DNA of 7,679 nucleotides from an uncultured Erysipelotrichaceae bacterium (GCA_947575425.1 CANPNQ010000044.1:1-7679); one strand, 5' to 3'. Shown: positions 1 through 6,141, numbered from the stretch's first letter. The notes: generated by a model not told the origin, from the sequence alone. Translations and numbers: made by a program.

Positions 1-1094
1 AATGTAAGAAGAAGCGTTTATGTGATCATTGTGAATCCGGCTTATGTAAATACTGTTCTTATATGCATTGCGATTCTCTTTGCCCTGACTTTTGTGAGTC
101 TCCTCAATGTAAGTCCATTCTCCGCTTTCCATGTGTCTGTAATGGATGTCCATCCATCAAAGAATGTCCTTTGCCAAAATACTACTATAAAGCTCATATC
201 GCGCAGGCAGAGTATGAAAGAAACATTTCTGAACACAAAAAGGGACCGCAGCTGAATGACATTGAGATGAAAGAATTAGATGACATCATATCGAAAGGAG
301 TTAAACAAGGACTTTCGATAGAGGTTATCATAAAAACCAACAATCTGAAAATTGCGCCAAGCACGGTTTATCGCTATATCGAAGAAAACCGTTTCAGTGT
401 TAAAAACATTGATCTTAAGCGAAAAGTACGCTATCGTCCAAGAATCACAAGCAAGCCAAAGGCAAAGCCATTGAATTACGATTATCTGAAAAACAGAACC
501 TTTTCAGACTTCCAGCAGTTTATGATGGATCATCCATGTACGAATGTATGGCAAATGGATACGGTAGAGGGCAAGAAAGGTGGTTCGGCTGTTCTCTCCC
601 TTCTATACACAAAGACAAATCTTCAACTATACTTTAAAATAGCACGTATTAACACAAGCGAAGTAAACCAAGTATTCACAAATATTAAAGAACATTTAGG
701 CAATGATTTATTTAAAGAAACATTCACATGCATTCTTACCGATAACGGAAAAGAGAATAAGGATCCATTAAGCATAGAAATGGATGAAAATGGATTAACA
801 AGACTTACACTAGTATTTTACTGTGAATCAAGAAGAAGTGATCAAAAAGGCAAATGTGAAAAGAATCATGAGCACTTCAGAGAAATGATACCTAAGGGAA
901 GAGACATGGATGGATTCGGACAAAAGACAATGAACTTTGTATCAAACCAAGTGAATAATTATCCTCGCAAAATACTGAATTTCCATTCTCCATTGGAATG
1001 TTCATTAAATTTACTAAATGAAAAAGTGTTTGAATTAAATAACCTCAAAACGCTTCCCATAGCACAGGTTAAACTCAAACACATAGAGAAATAA
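1..1094 (+). CDS. IS30-family transposase (5' end outside window)
   Basis: DDE transposase that would cut and join the ends of its own insertion sequence. The reading frame is open to the left edge (first full codon at base 3), so the true start lies outside; the first internal ATG is at 63. Counting from that ATG, residues 1-40 continue a cysteine-rich stretch with many CxxC-like pairs, probably a zinc-binding DNA-recognition module. A helix-turn-helix-like segment follows around residues 75-110 (SIEVIIK...APSTVYRYI). The catalytic core has D166 in QMDTVEG, D227 in LTDNGKE and E266 in KGKCEKNHEHFR, followed by the IPKG motif typical of IS30 enzymes. The C-terminal YPRKILNFHSPLE motif is also IS30-like. 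The visible part has no frameshift or early stop. The left inverted repeat is not visible and the right one is not certain, so the element is not delimited. The family call is strong; the exact IS name is unknown. Confidence 0.88.
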   Translation, partial: CKKKRLCDHCESGLCKYCSYMHCDSLCPDFCESPQCKSILRFPCVCNGCPSIKECPLPKYYYKAHIAQAEYERNISEHKKGPQLNDIEMKELDDIISKGVKQGLSIEVIIKTNNLKIAPSTVYRYIEENRFSVKNIDLKRKVRYRPRITSKPKAKPLNYDYLKNRTFSDFQQFMMDHPCTNVWQMDTVEGKKGGSAVLSLLYTKTNLQLYFKIARINTSEVNQVFTNIKEHLGNDLFKETFTCILTDNGKENKDPLSIEMDENGLTRLTLVFYCESRRSDQKGKCEKNHEHFREMIPKGRDMDGFGQKTMNFVSNQVNNYPRKILNFHSPLECSLNLLNEKVFELNNLKTLPIAQVKLKHIEK

Positions 1095-1274
1095 AGATAC
1101 AAGAGCCGGTTCTTACATACCTATGAAACGGAAATTTCAGAACAAATAAGAAAACTTTTGATCTGAAAACGAGTTTTCGTATACCCTTTAAGTACCTTTT
1201 TCACTATTATAATACCATGTTTACCGTGATTTTCATAGTCAACCTCGTTAATTTATATCAAAAATGGCTTTTAA

Positions 1275-1307
1275 AACGGAAGTTCTCACGAAAACGGAAC
1301 TTCCGTT
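1275..1307. repeat. Perfect 11-bp inverted repeat
   Basis: The arm AACGGAAGTTC (1275-1285) is followed, after an 11-base spacer, by its exact reverse complement GAACTTCCGTT (1297-1307). The sequence AAAACGGA also occurs as a direct repeat (1273-1280 and 1291-1298). There is no T-run after the stem on either strand, so it is a poor terminator. It could be part of the right end of the IS30-type element or a protein-binding palindrome. Confidence 0.7.
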
Positions 1308-1340
1308 GAAATTTGAGCAAGGCTTAAAAGGGATGTTTTG

Positions 1341-1387
1341 CCTATATGGGTGGTAAGCGTTTGTGTGTGTATGAGGGCGCATATAGG
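1341..1387. repeat. 8-bp inverted repeat CCTATATG/CATATAGG
   Basis: CCTATATG at 1341-1348 is matched by CATATAGG at 1380-1387, with a 31-base spacer rich in G and T. The same octamer recurs in direct orientation at 1470-1477. A second, outer pair GCAAG (1317-1321) and CTTGC (1403-1407) brackets it. Function unknown. Confidence 0.4.
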
Positions 1388-1523
1388 AGTCTTGGCTTAT
1401 GACTTGCTCTTCCTTATAATTATGTAATGCAGGACTATATAGCAAACAGGCATGGATTTATACTGCTATCCTATATGACAATCCTTTTTTTCTTGCGTTT
1501 CTTACGCTGAACGAGACTCTAAC

Positions 1524-1554
1524 AAAAAGTGTAACCTCTGTAATAAGGTTACAC
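1524..1554 (-). terminator. Rho-independent terminator of the lemA-like gene
   Basis: Read on the minus strand, a perfect 9-bp stem GTGTAACCT/AGGTTACAC with an 8-base loop (1529-1554) is followed at once by TTTTT (1528-1524). It lies 47 bases after the stop codon of the minus-strand lemA-like gene, the right place to end that transcript. Confidence 0.75.
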
Positions 1555-1600
1555 AAGAATGGTTGGAATCTGATAGAATCATTTACAGCACAAAAAGAGA

Positions 1601-2226
1601 TCAGATGCCTAATTCATCATCGGTAATGATGGTTTCTTGACTTTCATTATAGAATTCAGCATCCGCAAATCTAAAAATTCTTCGCAAAAGATTATTGGAA
1701 AAACTATGAATTAACGTGTTATAAGGCGCGTCGCCGGTATTATAATCAATCTTGGATTGTGCATAAGTATTCTCTGACTCTTTCATTTGCGAAAGCAGCT
1801 CCATAGCACTTTGATTTTCTTTCAAATCAGGATAACTCTCTAATTGTTTTTGAAATACTTTGCATTATGGATGGCTCGTTTCTTCGTTACTCCTATGTGA
1901 ATCGTTTCTTCATGTACCATATACTGATTGGCAACTTTGCCAACTATTTCCAATAGTCTCGCGGTTCTTTTTATATAACTTTATATTACTATAATTCGAT
2001 TGTGCTTTCTTAAATGCTTTTTGCATTACATGATAGCCCACGATCAAAGTAATGGTTGTTCCGATTCCGATGCCGAGAATACTTATGATACTATCCACCG
2101 GTATATCCTTTCTTTGTATTGTTCCTTCTGGAGTAAATGTTGAAAATAAAAATACTGCCATCGCAAAACTGTCAAAATATACTCCAAAAACCTTTAGTAT
2201 TTGTAACATAACACTATCCTTTTCAT
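1601..2226 (-). pseudogene. LemA-family membrane protein, frameshifted
   Basis: LemA proteins are small membrane-anchored proteins with a long helical domain; their role is poorly defined. The family signature is split over reading frames. The N-terminal part (about 1968-2226) has two hydrophobic stretches (FGVYFDSFAMAVFLF and SILGIGIGTTITLIV) and ends in NYSNIKLY. The middle part, in another frame (about 1850-1968), reads RLLEIVGKVANQYMVHEET, matching the LemA pattern LIPNLVETVKGYxxHE. The C-terminal part, back in the first frame (1601-1850), reads LESYPDLKENQ and then YNTLIHSFSNNLL, matching the YPDLKANQ and YN...FPxNL motifs. Each break falls at an A-run of the gene: 2220-2223 (just after the start), 1968-1972 and 1847-1851. 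Adding one, two (or removing one) and one A respectively gives a continuous protein of about 208-209 residues. The chosen ATG (2226) has an excellent ribosome site. Either a decayed gene or an intact gene with homopolymer sequencing errors. Confidence 0.75.
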
Positions 2227-2233
2227 TGTTCAA

Positions 2234-2242
2234 CACCTCCTC
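2234..2242 (-). promoter_or_regulatory. Ribosome binding site of the lemA-like gene
   Basis: GAGGAGGTG on the minus strand, 7 bases before ATG at 2226. It decides the start: the longer open frame from 2293 has no such site. This ATG is out of frame with the long N-terminal frame, which reveals the first of the apparent A-run indels. Confidence 0.7.
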
Positions 2243-2280
2243 ATTGACTCTTTTATTACTATCCATATGAGATTGATAAA

Positions 2281-2308
2281 AGTATGATAGCATTTATAAC
2301 TAATGCAA
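2281..2308 (-). promoter_or_regulatory. Possible promoter of the lemA-like gene
   Basis: Minus strand TTGCAT (2308-2303), 16-base spacer, CATACT (2286-2281), about 40 bases before the ribosome site. Both boxes are only partial matches to sigma-A consensus. Confidence 0.3.
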
Positions 2309-2466
2309 TCCGAACTCGCCTATTAATTAACCTTAAAGTGCCTGTGATACGAAAAAAGAAAATGAATTTCCAACATGGAGTCATGCCGGCATTTTCCTTT
2401 TTCTTATGGAAGGATATTTCCGATGGATGATGGCTGAGCGAAATCCATTGTTTCATTGTTTCAAAA

Positions 2467-2522
2467 ATGGATCATCTCTCGATCATATGACAAGCTTCTC
2501 CCATTATATCTTATGGATCCAT
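2467..2522 (-). terminator. Weak candidate terminator after the thiamine operon
   Basis: On the minus strand GATCCAT (2473-2467), whose last bases run into a T tract (2467-2463), can pair with ATGGATC (2522-2516) at the very end of the tatD-like gene. The 42-base loop makes this a poor classical terminator, but it is the only stem followed by a T-run that I see between this operon and the lemA-like gene. The rest of 2243-2510 holds no supportable gene. Confidence 0.25.
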
Positions 2523-3239
2523 CCTTGCTAATAGAAACTGTTGGAAAGTATGATTCAGTGTATCTTTCACATGGGTTTCTTCACAATGCTTGATCCGTGC
2601 AATCTGGGTAATACTGCGATTCAAAAACACCGTATATTCCTCTGCGCTTACGCTTCTGTTTTCACACCATGAAAGAGCATCCAAACCATCACTTTCCAGC
2701 ATGAGATGATCCAAAGGAATTTGCAAAGCCACTTGGTTGACCGCTTCATCCCTGCCAACAGAAGGACCGATCGTAAAATAACACCCCAGCTCCCGATAGT
2801 CCTGTATATAATCCAAGCACGAATACCAATGAACCAGATATGTATTTTTATATCGTCTGATATAGGAAAGTGCCTCCTGCTCCATACCTTTCAAATGTAG
2901 GATGACCGGCATTTGCACAGAAGCTGCGTAGTCAAGGGAGCGCTCAAACACTTCCTTCTGCTGTTGCATATCCACATCACACCACACATTATCCAGCCCG
3001 ATCTCACCGATAAAGCTGACTTCCTCCATGATCGGAATCATTTCTTCCCAAGATACCTGATTCGCCTTCCATGGATGAATACCGGCACTGATCCTGACTC
3101 CCTTTGTATGGCGCAGCGTCTGTTTCAAGTATGCATATTCGCTTGGACAATCCGCGTTGACAATTCCTTGCATGTGATGCTTGTTCCATTCGTTTCGCAA
3201 GTCATCCCCACACAAATGAAAATGGGCATCATGAAGCAT
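2511..3239 (-). CDS. TatD-family metal-dependent hydrolase, last gene of the TPP-controlled operon
   Basis: Cytosolic amidohydrolase-superfamily enzyme of 242 residues, slightly shorter than the usual 255-265 of TatD/YcfH proteins. The expected metal ligands are all present: H6 and H8 in DAHFH, E79 in FIGEIGLD, H115 in VILHLKG, H137 in LVHWYS and D184 in LESDGLD. The GIHPW motif (residues 53-57) is also typical. It differs from standard TatD DNases in having LESDGLD for the usual LETDAPY, so the pocket may differ. The start ATG has a strong ribosome site (GGGGG, 7 bases upstream) and the gene overlaps the end of the ATPase gene by 11 bases, showing translational coupling. Characterised TatD proteins are 3'-5' exonucleases/DNases. 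The operon context suggests instead, or in addition, a hydrolytic role on a thiamine pyrimidine precursor, in the way the amidohydrolase YlmB deformylates formylaminopyrimidine; that is inference only. Confidence 0.85.
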   Translation of the reverse strand: MLHDAHFHLCGDDLRNEWNKHHMQGIVNADCPSEYAYLKQTLRHTKGVRISAGIHPWKANQVSWEEMIPIMEEVSFIGEIGLDNVWCDVDMQQQKEVFERSLDYAASVQMPVILHLKGMEQEALSYIRRYKNTYLVHWYSCLDYIQDYRELGCYFTIGPSVGRDEAVNQVALQIPLDHLMLESDGLDALSWCENRSVSAEEYTVFLNRSITQIARIKHCEETHVKDTLNHTFQQFLLARMDP

Positions 3240-3963
3240 GGTTTTTCCCCCTTAATATCGCATAAATCTCCTTACGCAGATCCCCTTGGGCAAACAGCCA
3301 ATCCCTTGATTTCACAACATTGCGCAGATCTATCTCTTTGACAATGCTTGCCGGGCTGCCGCCCAGCACCAAAATGCGATCTGATAAATACAGTGCTTCA
3401 TCAATATCGTGAGTCACTAGCAGCGTTGTTTTTTGAAGCTCGCTTCGTAAACGAAGCAGCCAATCCTGCATCTCATTGCGGGTGATCACATCCAATGCCC
3501 CAAACGGTTCATCCAATAGCATGATTTGGGCCGCGCAAAGGGCTGTGCGCAAAAAAGCAGCCCGCTGCCGCATTCCTCCCGACAATTCATGCGGATAGGC
3601 ATTTTCATAGCCGGATAAGCCAAACGCAGGAAATTCAGCCAATGCCTTTTGTCTTGCATTCTTGACATCATGATGGATTTGCGCATACAGTGTCACATTG
3701 TCCAGTATCGTTTTCCATGGCAATAATAAGTCACTCTGCGGCATATAGGCAAAATGAGAAGAAATGCCTTTAATCCTTTGCCCATCCACAAAAAAACTTC
3801 CCTTTTGCGGATGCAAAACACCTGCCAATATATTTAACAGTGTAGATTTTCCACAGCCGCTCGCACCGATCAGTGTTACAAATTCTCCTTTTGCCACCTG
3901 CATGCGGACATGATCCAATACACTGTTTCCTTCAAATGCGATCGATATGTCCTGTATTTCCAT
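3229..3963 (-). CDS. ABC transporter ATPase, ThiZ-like (HMP/thiamine-precursor importer)
   Basis: ATP-hydrolysing subunit of the importer, sitting on the cytoplasmic face of the permease. From the ATG at 3963 it has 244 residues, the usual size for the nitrate/taurine/HMP ATPase group. In order: Walker A GASGCGKST (33-41), Q-loop YMPQSDLLLPW (Q76), signature LSGGMRQR (127-134), Walker B IMLLDE (147-152), D-loop GALD, and the switch histidine in VTHD (H185). The PQSDLLLPW stretch is typical of the SsuB/TauB/ThiZ group. A longer frame from a GTG at 4002 has no ribosome site; the ATG at 3963 has a TAGGAG 13 bases upstream, which is rather far. It follows the binding-protein gene after 140 bases and overlaps the tatD-like gene by 11. 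Substrate is assigned from the neighbours and the TPP riboswitch, since the ATPase alone does not tell HMP from sulfonate or nitrate. Confidence 0.88.
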   Translation of the reverse strand: MEIQDISIAFEGNSVLDHVRMQVAKGEFVTLIGASGCGKSTLLNILAGVLHPQKGSFFVDGQRIKGISSHFAYMPQSDLLLPWKTILDNVTLYAQIHHDVKNARQKALAEFPAFGLSGYENAYPHELSGGMRQRAAFLRTALCAAQIMLLDEPFGALDVITRNEMQDWLLRLRSELQKTTLLVTHDIDEALYLSDRILVLGGSPASIVKEIDLRNVVKSRDWLFAQGDLRKEIYAILRGKNHAS

Positions 3964-4008
3964 TTTATTGACATCGCTCCTATCTTTTAGACGCTTATGC
4001 ACATTGTC

Positions 4009-4028
4009 ATGGATAGCATTTTATCCAT
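4009..4028. repeat. Stem-loop between the binding-protein and ATPase genes
   Basis: Perfect 7-bp inverted repeat ATGGATA/TATCCAT with a 6-base loop in the largest gap of the operon (3964-4103). No T-run follows on the minus strand, so it is unlikely to terminate. It could protect upstream mRNA from decay or set the ratio of binding protein to ATPase. Confidence 0.45.
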
Positions 4029-4103
4029 AATTGATGGAAGTTCTTATCTTATGCGACACAAAAACTACTGCAAGCTTTATGGATGCATCCGCAGTGATAT
4101 CTG

Positions 4104-5099
4104 CTAATGCAAAAACTCATTGGTATATTGCTGATCTGCTTTGATCACATGATCAATCAGGCCATACTCCAGCATAAACTCCGTATAGCGATCCCAAACC
4201 TCATCTTTCATCACACCCCAGCTTGGCGCATCGCTTTGATACTCCTTACTCAAATATTCCTGTGATGCTTTGATAAATTCCATATCTGTATCGGGGATCT
4301 CCTTGCCCAAGATTTCTGCTGCTTCCTGCGGGTACTCGATCGCGTATTCATATCCTTTTCTTACTGCGGTGAGGAACGCACGAACCGTTTCCGGGTCATT
4401 TTTGATCATATCCTCATTGGTGATAAGAAGCGGCGTATAGTAGTCCAAGCGCTTATCTAGATCTCTCAGCGGCAAATAGTTTAAATCATAGCCATCCATT
4501 CTCCCTTTTGTCACTGCCCATCCTTCAAAATCCCATTGCAGGTCTACATTTTTCCCAAAGGACGCAAACCCGCTGCCATCCGCTCCTACCATCGTCAACT
4601 GATCAAAATCTGCGCCAGCCTGTTTCATCACAGCTCGGATCACCGCTTCCTCACTGGGTGCCTGCCATCCGGCATATACCTTACCCTCAAAATCTTTACA
4701 GGAATTGATATTGGCAGATTTCAAAGACACAAAGCCACTTGTATTATGCTGAATAATCGTAGCGATTGCCCGAATGGGCAATGGCTCCTTTGCACTTCTG
4801 GCATAGGTGACATCTTCCTGATAGCTGACTCCGAATTCTCCCTTTCCCACTGCGACCAGTGTCGCACTTGTCTCGTTGTTTCCCGGCTCAATAATATTCA
4901 CCTGTAAGCCTTCATCCTGAAAATAGCCCTTCTCCTGCGCCACATAAATACCGGTATGATTGGTATTTGGCACATAATCCAAAATCAAGGTGACTTCCTT
5001 TCCTTCCGTATCCTTTGCTTGACCGTTTCCCCCACAGCCGCTAAGCATCAAGCACCATGCTACCGCCATCATCCAAATACCTCGTTTTTTCATACTCAT
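4104..5099 (-). CDS. Substrate-binding lipoprotein, NMT1/THI5-like (ThiY-like)
   Basis: Extracellular, lipid-anchored receptor that would capture the thiamine pyrimidine precursor and pass it to the permease. From the ATG at 5099 it has 331 residues. The N-terminus is a clear lipoprotein signal: MKKRG, a hydrophobic run, then lipobox LSGC with C22 as the lipidated residue. After that, LILDYVPNTNHTGIYVAQ (about residues 37-54) matches the DWxPNTNHTGxYVA opening of the THI5-like family. GYFQDEGLQVNI, GEFGVSYQEDV and KVYAGWQAPSEEAVI are also typical of ThiY-type proteins. A longer frame reaches back to 5183 but lies inside the permease gene and would put 28 residues before the signal peptide, so it is rejected. 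The start overlaps the permease stop as ATGA (5099-5096), with GAGAGG upstream. THI5-like receptors can resemble sulfonate- or riboflavin-binding ones; the riboswitch favours HMP or formylaminopyrimidine. Confidence 0.9.
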   Translation of the reverse strand: MSMKKRGIWMMAVAWCLMLSGCGGNGQAKDTEGKEVTLILDYVPNTNHTGIYVAQEKGYFQDEGLQVNIIEPGNNETSATLVAVGKGEFGVSYQEDVTYARSAKEPLPIRAIATIIQHNTSGFVSLKSANINSCKDFEGKVYAGWQAPSEEAVIRAVMKQAGADFDQLTMVGADGSGFASFGKNVDLQWDFEGWAVTKGRMDGYDLNYLPLRDLDKRLDYYTPLLITNEDMIKNDPETVRAFLTAVRKGYEYAIEYPQEAAEILGKEIPDTDMEFIKASQEYLSKEYQSDAPSWGVMKDEVWDRYTEFMLEYGLIDHVIKADQQYTNEFLH

Positions 5100-5890
5100 G
5101 TTTGCTTTCCTCTCCTTTTTCTTTGATAAGGAAATACTATGCGCTCCAGCCACGTCAAAGCCATATGCAAAAGCAGACTCCATACGATGATCACTACCAC
5201 ACAGGCAAATACCTTATCCAGCATATATCCGTTTTTTACCCGGATCATATAATAGCCAAGTCCAGCCGAAGCGCTCAGCCATTCACCGACGATCGCACCG
5301 CCGATACAATAGGTGGCTGAGACCTTGATTCCGGAAAACAGTGCGTTCATCGCCGCCGGTATTTTGACATACTGATAGATCTGCCATTTGTTTGCACCAA
5401 AGCTTTTCAGCAGGTTGATTTGGTTGATATCACTCTGCGCCAATGCATCCGCAAAAGCAATCACAATCGGAAAAAAGCACATAAATACTACCATAAGTAT
5501 CTTCGGAGTCATGCCAAATCCAAGCCATATCGAAAACAACGGACCAAGTACCATCACCGGCACGGTTTGTGTCACCACAAGATGGGGAAAGACACTGTGA
5601 CGAAACACACTTGACATATCCATGAAAATCGCAATGATGATTGCCAAAAGCACAGCCAGACCAAGCCCTAACAATGCCTCCTGAAGCGTCACCATGGAAT
5701 GCATCCATAACACCTGTGCATTATCGATCATGGCCATGAGAATCATGCTTGGCGCAGGAAGGATATAGAGACTGATATTACACCACCGCACCAATAACTC
5801 CCATATTGATAAAGTCAATATTAGAGATAGGATCGGCAAAACGATTCTCTGTACCTCTGTATAATGTCGCTTTTTTCTCTGTGATAAAAT
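5096..5890 (-). CDS. ABC transporter permease, ThiX-like (HMP/thiamine-precursor importer)
   Basis: Membrane subunit of the importer. It has about six hydrophobic segments, of which the first is ILSLILTLSIWELL and the second LQEALLGLGLAVLLAIIIAIF. The cytoplasmic EAA loop (INLLKSFGANKWQIYQYVKIPAA) docks the ATPase. The early YILPAPSMIL motif is typical of the SsuC/TauC/ThiX permease group. The start is uncertain. The first ordinary start codon in frame is TTG at 5839, but it has no good ribosome site and would begin the protein directly at a membrane helix. Seventeen codons further upstream an ATT (5890) lies 7 bases after GGAGG and adds a basic N-terminus (SQRKKRHYTEVQR), the usual layout for these permeases, so 264 residues is my preferred form. 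It is the first gene after the TPP riboswitch and overlaps the binding-protein gene by four bases. Confidence 0.88.
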   Translation of the reverse strand: MLSQRKKRHYTEVQRIVLPILSLILTLSIWELLVRWCNISLYILPAPSMILMAMIDNAQVLWMHSMVTLQEALLGLGLAVLLAIIIAIFMDMSSVFRHSVFPHLVVTQTVPVMVLGPLFSIWLGFGMTPKILMVVFMCFFPIVIAFADALAQSDINQINLLKSFGANKWQIYQYVKIPAAMNALFSGIKVSATYCIGGAIVGEWLSASAGLGYYMIRVKNGYMLDKVFACVVVIIVWSLLLHMALTWLERIVFPYQRKRRGKQT

Positions 5891-5914
5891 AAAAACACCT
5901 CCGCATCGAGGCGC
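5886..5914 (-). terminator. Riboswitch expression platform: hairpin, T-run, and embedded ribosome site
   Basis: On the minus strand CGCCTC (5913-5908), 6-base loop, GAGGTG (5901-5896) forms a short hairpin (one G-T pair), extendable by a G-T pair (5914/5895), followed by TTTTTATTTT (5895-5886). This looks like an intrinsic terminator 24 bases after the aptamer. The 3' arm contains GGAGG, the only good ribosome site for the permease gene, and the T-run contains the candidate ATT start. The hairpin can therefore block transcription, translation or both. I could not define the alternative (anti-terminator) pairing by eye. Confidence 0.65.
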
Positions 5915-5937
5915 AAGTGAACCAATCTAAATAGAAT

Positions 5938-6005
5938 GACTCCCTACGCTAGTATTACCTAGGTCAGGTCAAAGGGTATCATCTCAGCTTTTCAGCACCC
6001 CTGTC
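5938..6005 (-). ncRNA. TPP riboswitch (THI box)
   Basis: Cis-acting aptamer that binds thiamine pyrophosphate and turns down downstream expression. On the minus strand the conserved blocks follow in order: ACAGGGGTGCT, then GCTGAGAT, then ATACCCTTTGACCTGA, then CCTAGGTAATACTAGCG and TAGGGA. These match the THI-box consensus (CTGAGA, ACCC, GACCTGAtCtgg, TAATaCcAGCG, TAGGGA). The closing P1 helix is GAC (6005-6003) with GTC (5940-5938). It starts only a few bases after the predicted transcription start and lies 24 bases upstream of the expression-platform hairpin, controlling the four-gene importer/TatD operon. Confidence 0.97.
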
Positions 6006-6016
6006 TTGACGTAGTT

Positions 6017-6045
6017 ATTATAATGCAGGATATCAAATATTACAA
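6017..6045 (-). promoter_or_regulatory. Sigma-A promoter of the thiamine importer operon
   Basis: Minus strand -35 TTGTAA (6045-6040), spacer of exactly 17 bases, perfect -10 TATAAT (6022-6017). Transcription would begin near 6010, immediately before the aptamer. The -35 box ends one base short of the direct repeat that flanks the IS1202-type element. Confidence 0.85.
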
Positions 6046-6072
6046 GATCAAACGCTTACTTTTGCTATTTTT
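6046..6072. repeat. Left 27-bp target duplication of the IS1202-type element
   Basis: The 27 bases beginning GATCAAACGCTTAC and ending in a T-run are repeated exactly at 7601-7627, on the other side of the element. A duplication of this unusual length (about 24-29 bp) is known for the IS1202 group. The T-run makes the inner border uncertain by a base or two, and an A before GATC is also shared. Confidence 0.85.
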
Positions 6073-6097
6073 TATGAATCGAAAATGATAATGTCTT
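6073..6097 (+). repeat. Left terminal inverted repeat of the IS1202-type element
   Basis: About 25 bp with core TCGAAAATGATAATGTC. It pairs with the right repeat at 7576-7600. The same motif recurs 25 bp further inside at 6102-6124. Confidence 0.75.
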
Positions 6098-6101
6098 AAT
6101 G

Positions 6102-6124
6102 TATCGAAATTGATTTTGTCCTAA
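6102..6124 (+). repeat. Second, subterminal copy of the IS end motif
   Basis: ATCGAAATTGATTTTGTCCT repeats the left-tip motif (ATCGAAAATGATAATGTCTT) exactly 25 bp inward, in the same orientation. No such extra copy is seen inside the right end, so the two ends differ. It overlaps the -35 box of the candidate transposase promoter, so transposase binding here could repress its own gene. Confidence 0.65.
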
Positions 6125-6137
6125 AAGATGTTATAAA
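6110..6137 (+). promoter_or_regulatory. Candidate transposase promoter
   Basis: TTGATT (6110-6115), 16-base spacer, TATAAA (6132-6137), followed 29 bases later by the transposase ATG. The -35 box lies inside the subterminal end-motif copy. Confidence 0.45.
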
Positions 6138-6141
6138 ATAA

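Larger units (their letters stand above)
1095..1523. other. Non-coding stretch downstream of the IS30-type transposase
   Basis: No convincing gene lies here. The sequence is A/T-rich with several short palindromes built on a GAAA(A)CG theme: 1124-1139 (TGAAA/TTTCA), 1165-1178 (GAAAAC/GTTTTC) and the long hairpin at 1275-1307. The right end of the IS30-type element must lie somewhere in this stretch, but with its left end outside the window the boundary cannot be fixed. The 65-codon minus frame at 1248-1445 has no ribosome site and no recognisable protein content. Confidence 0.6.

Noticed and set aside
1124..1178. Rho-independent terminator of the IS30-type transposase
   Set aside because: The stems are only 5-6 bp, A/T-rich and not followed by a proper T-run.
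2259..2456. Minus-strand frame of 65 codons between the tatD-like and lemA-like genes
   Set aside because: No ribosome site, low-complexity basic content, and it overlaps the lemA-like promoter and start region.
2913..3341. Plus-strand open frame of 142 codons opposite the tatD-like gene
   Set aside because: It is antisense to a gene with all catalytic motifs, lacks a ribosome site and resembles no protein.
3229..5890. Taurine/sulfonate or nitrate ABC importer
   Set aside because: Permease and ATPase would fit, but the binding protein has the DYVPNTNHTGIYVAQ opening of the THI5-like group and the operon starts with a complete TPP riboswitch.
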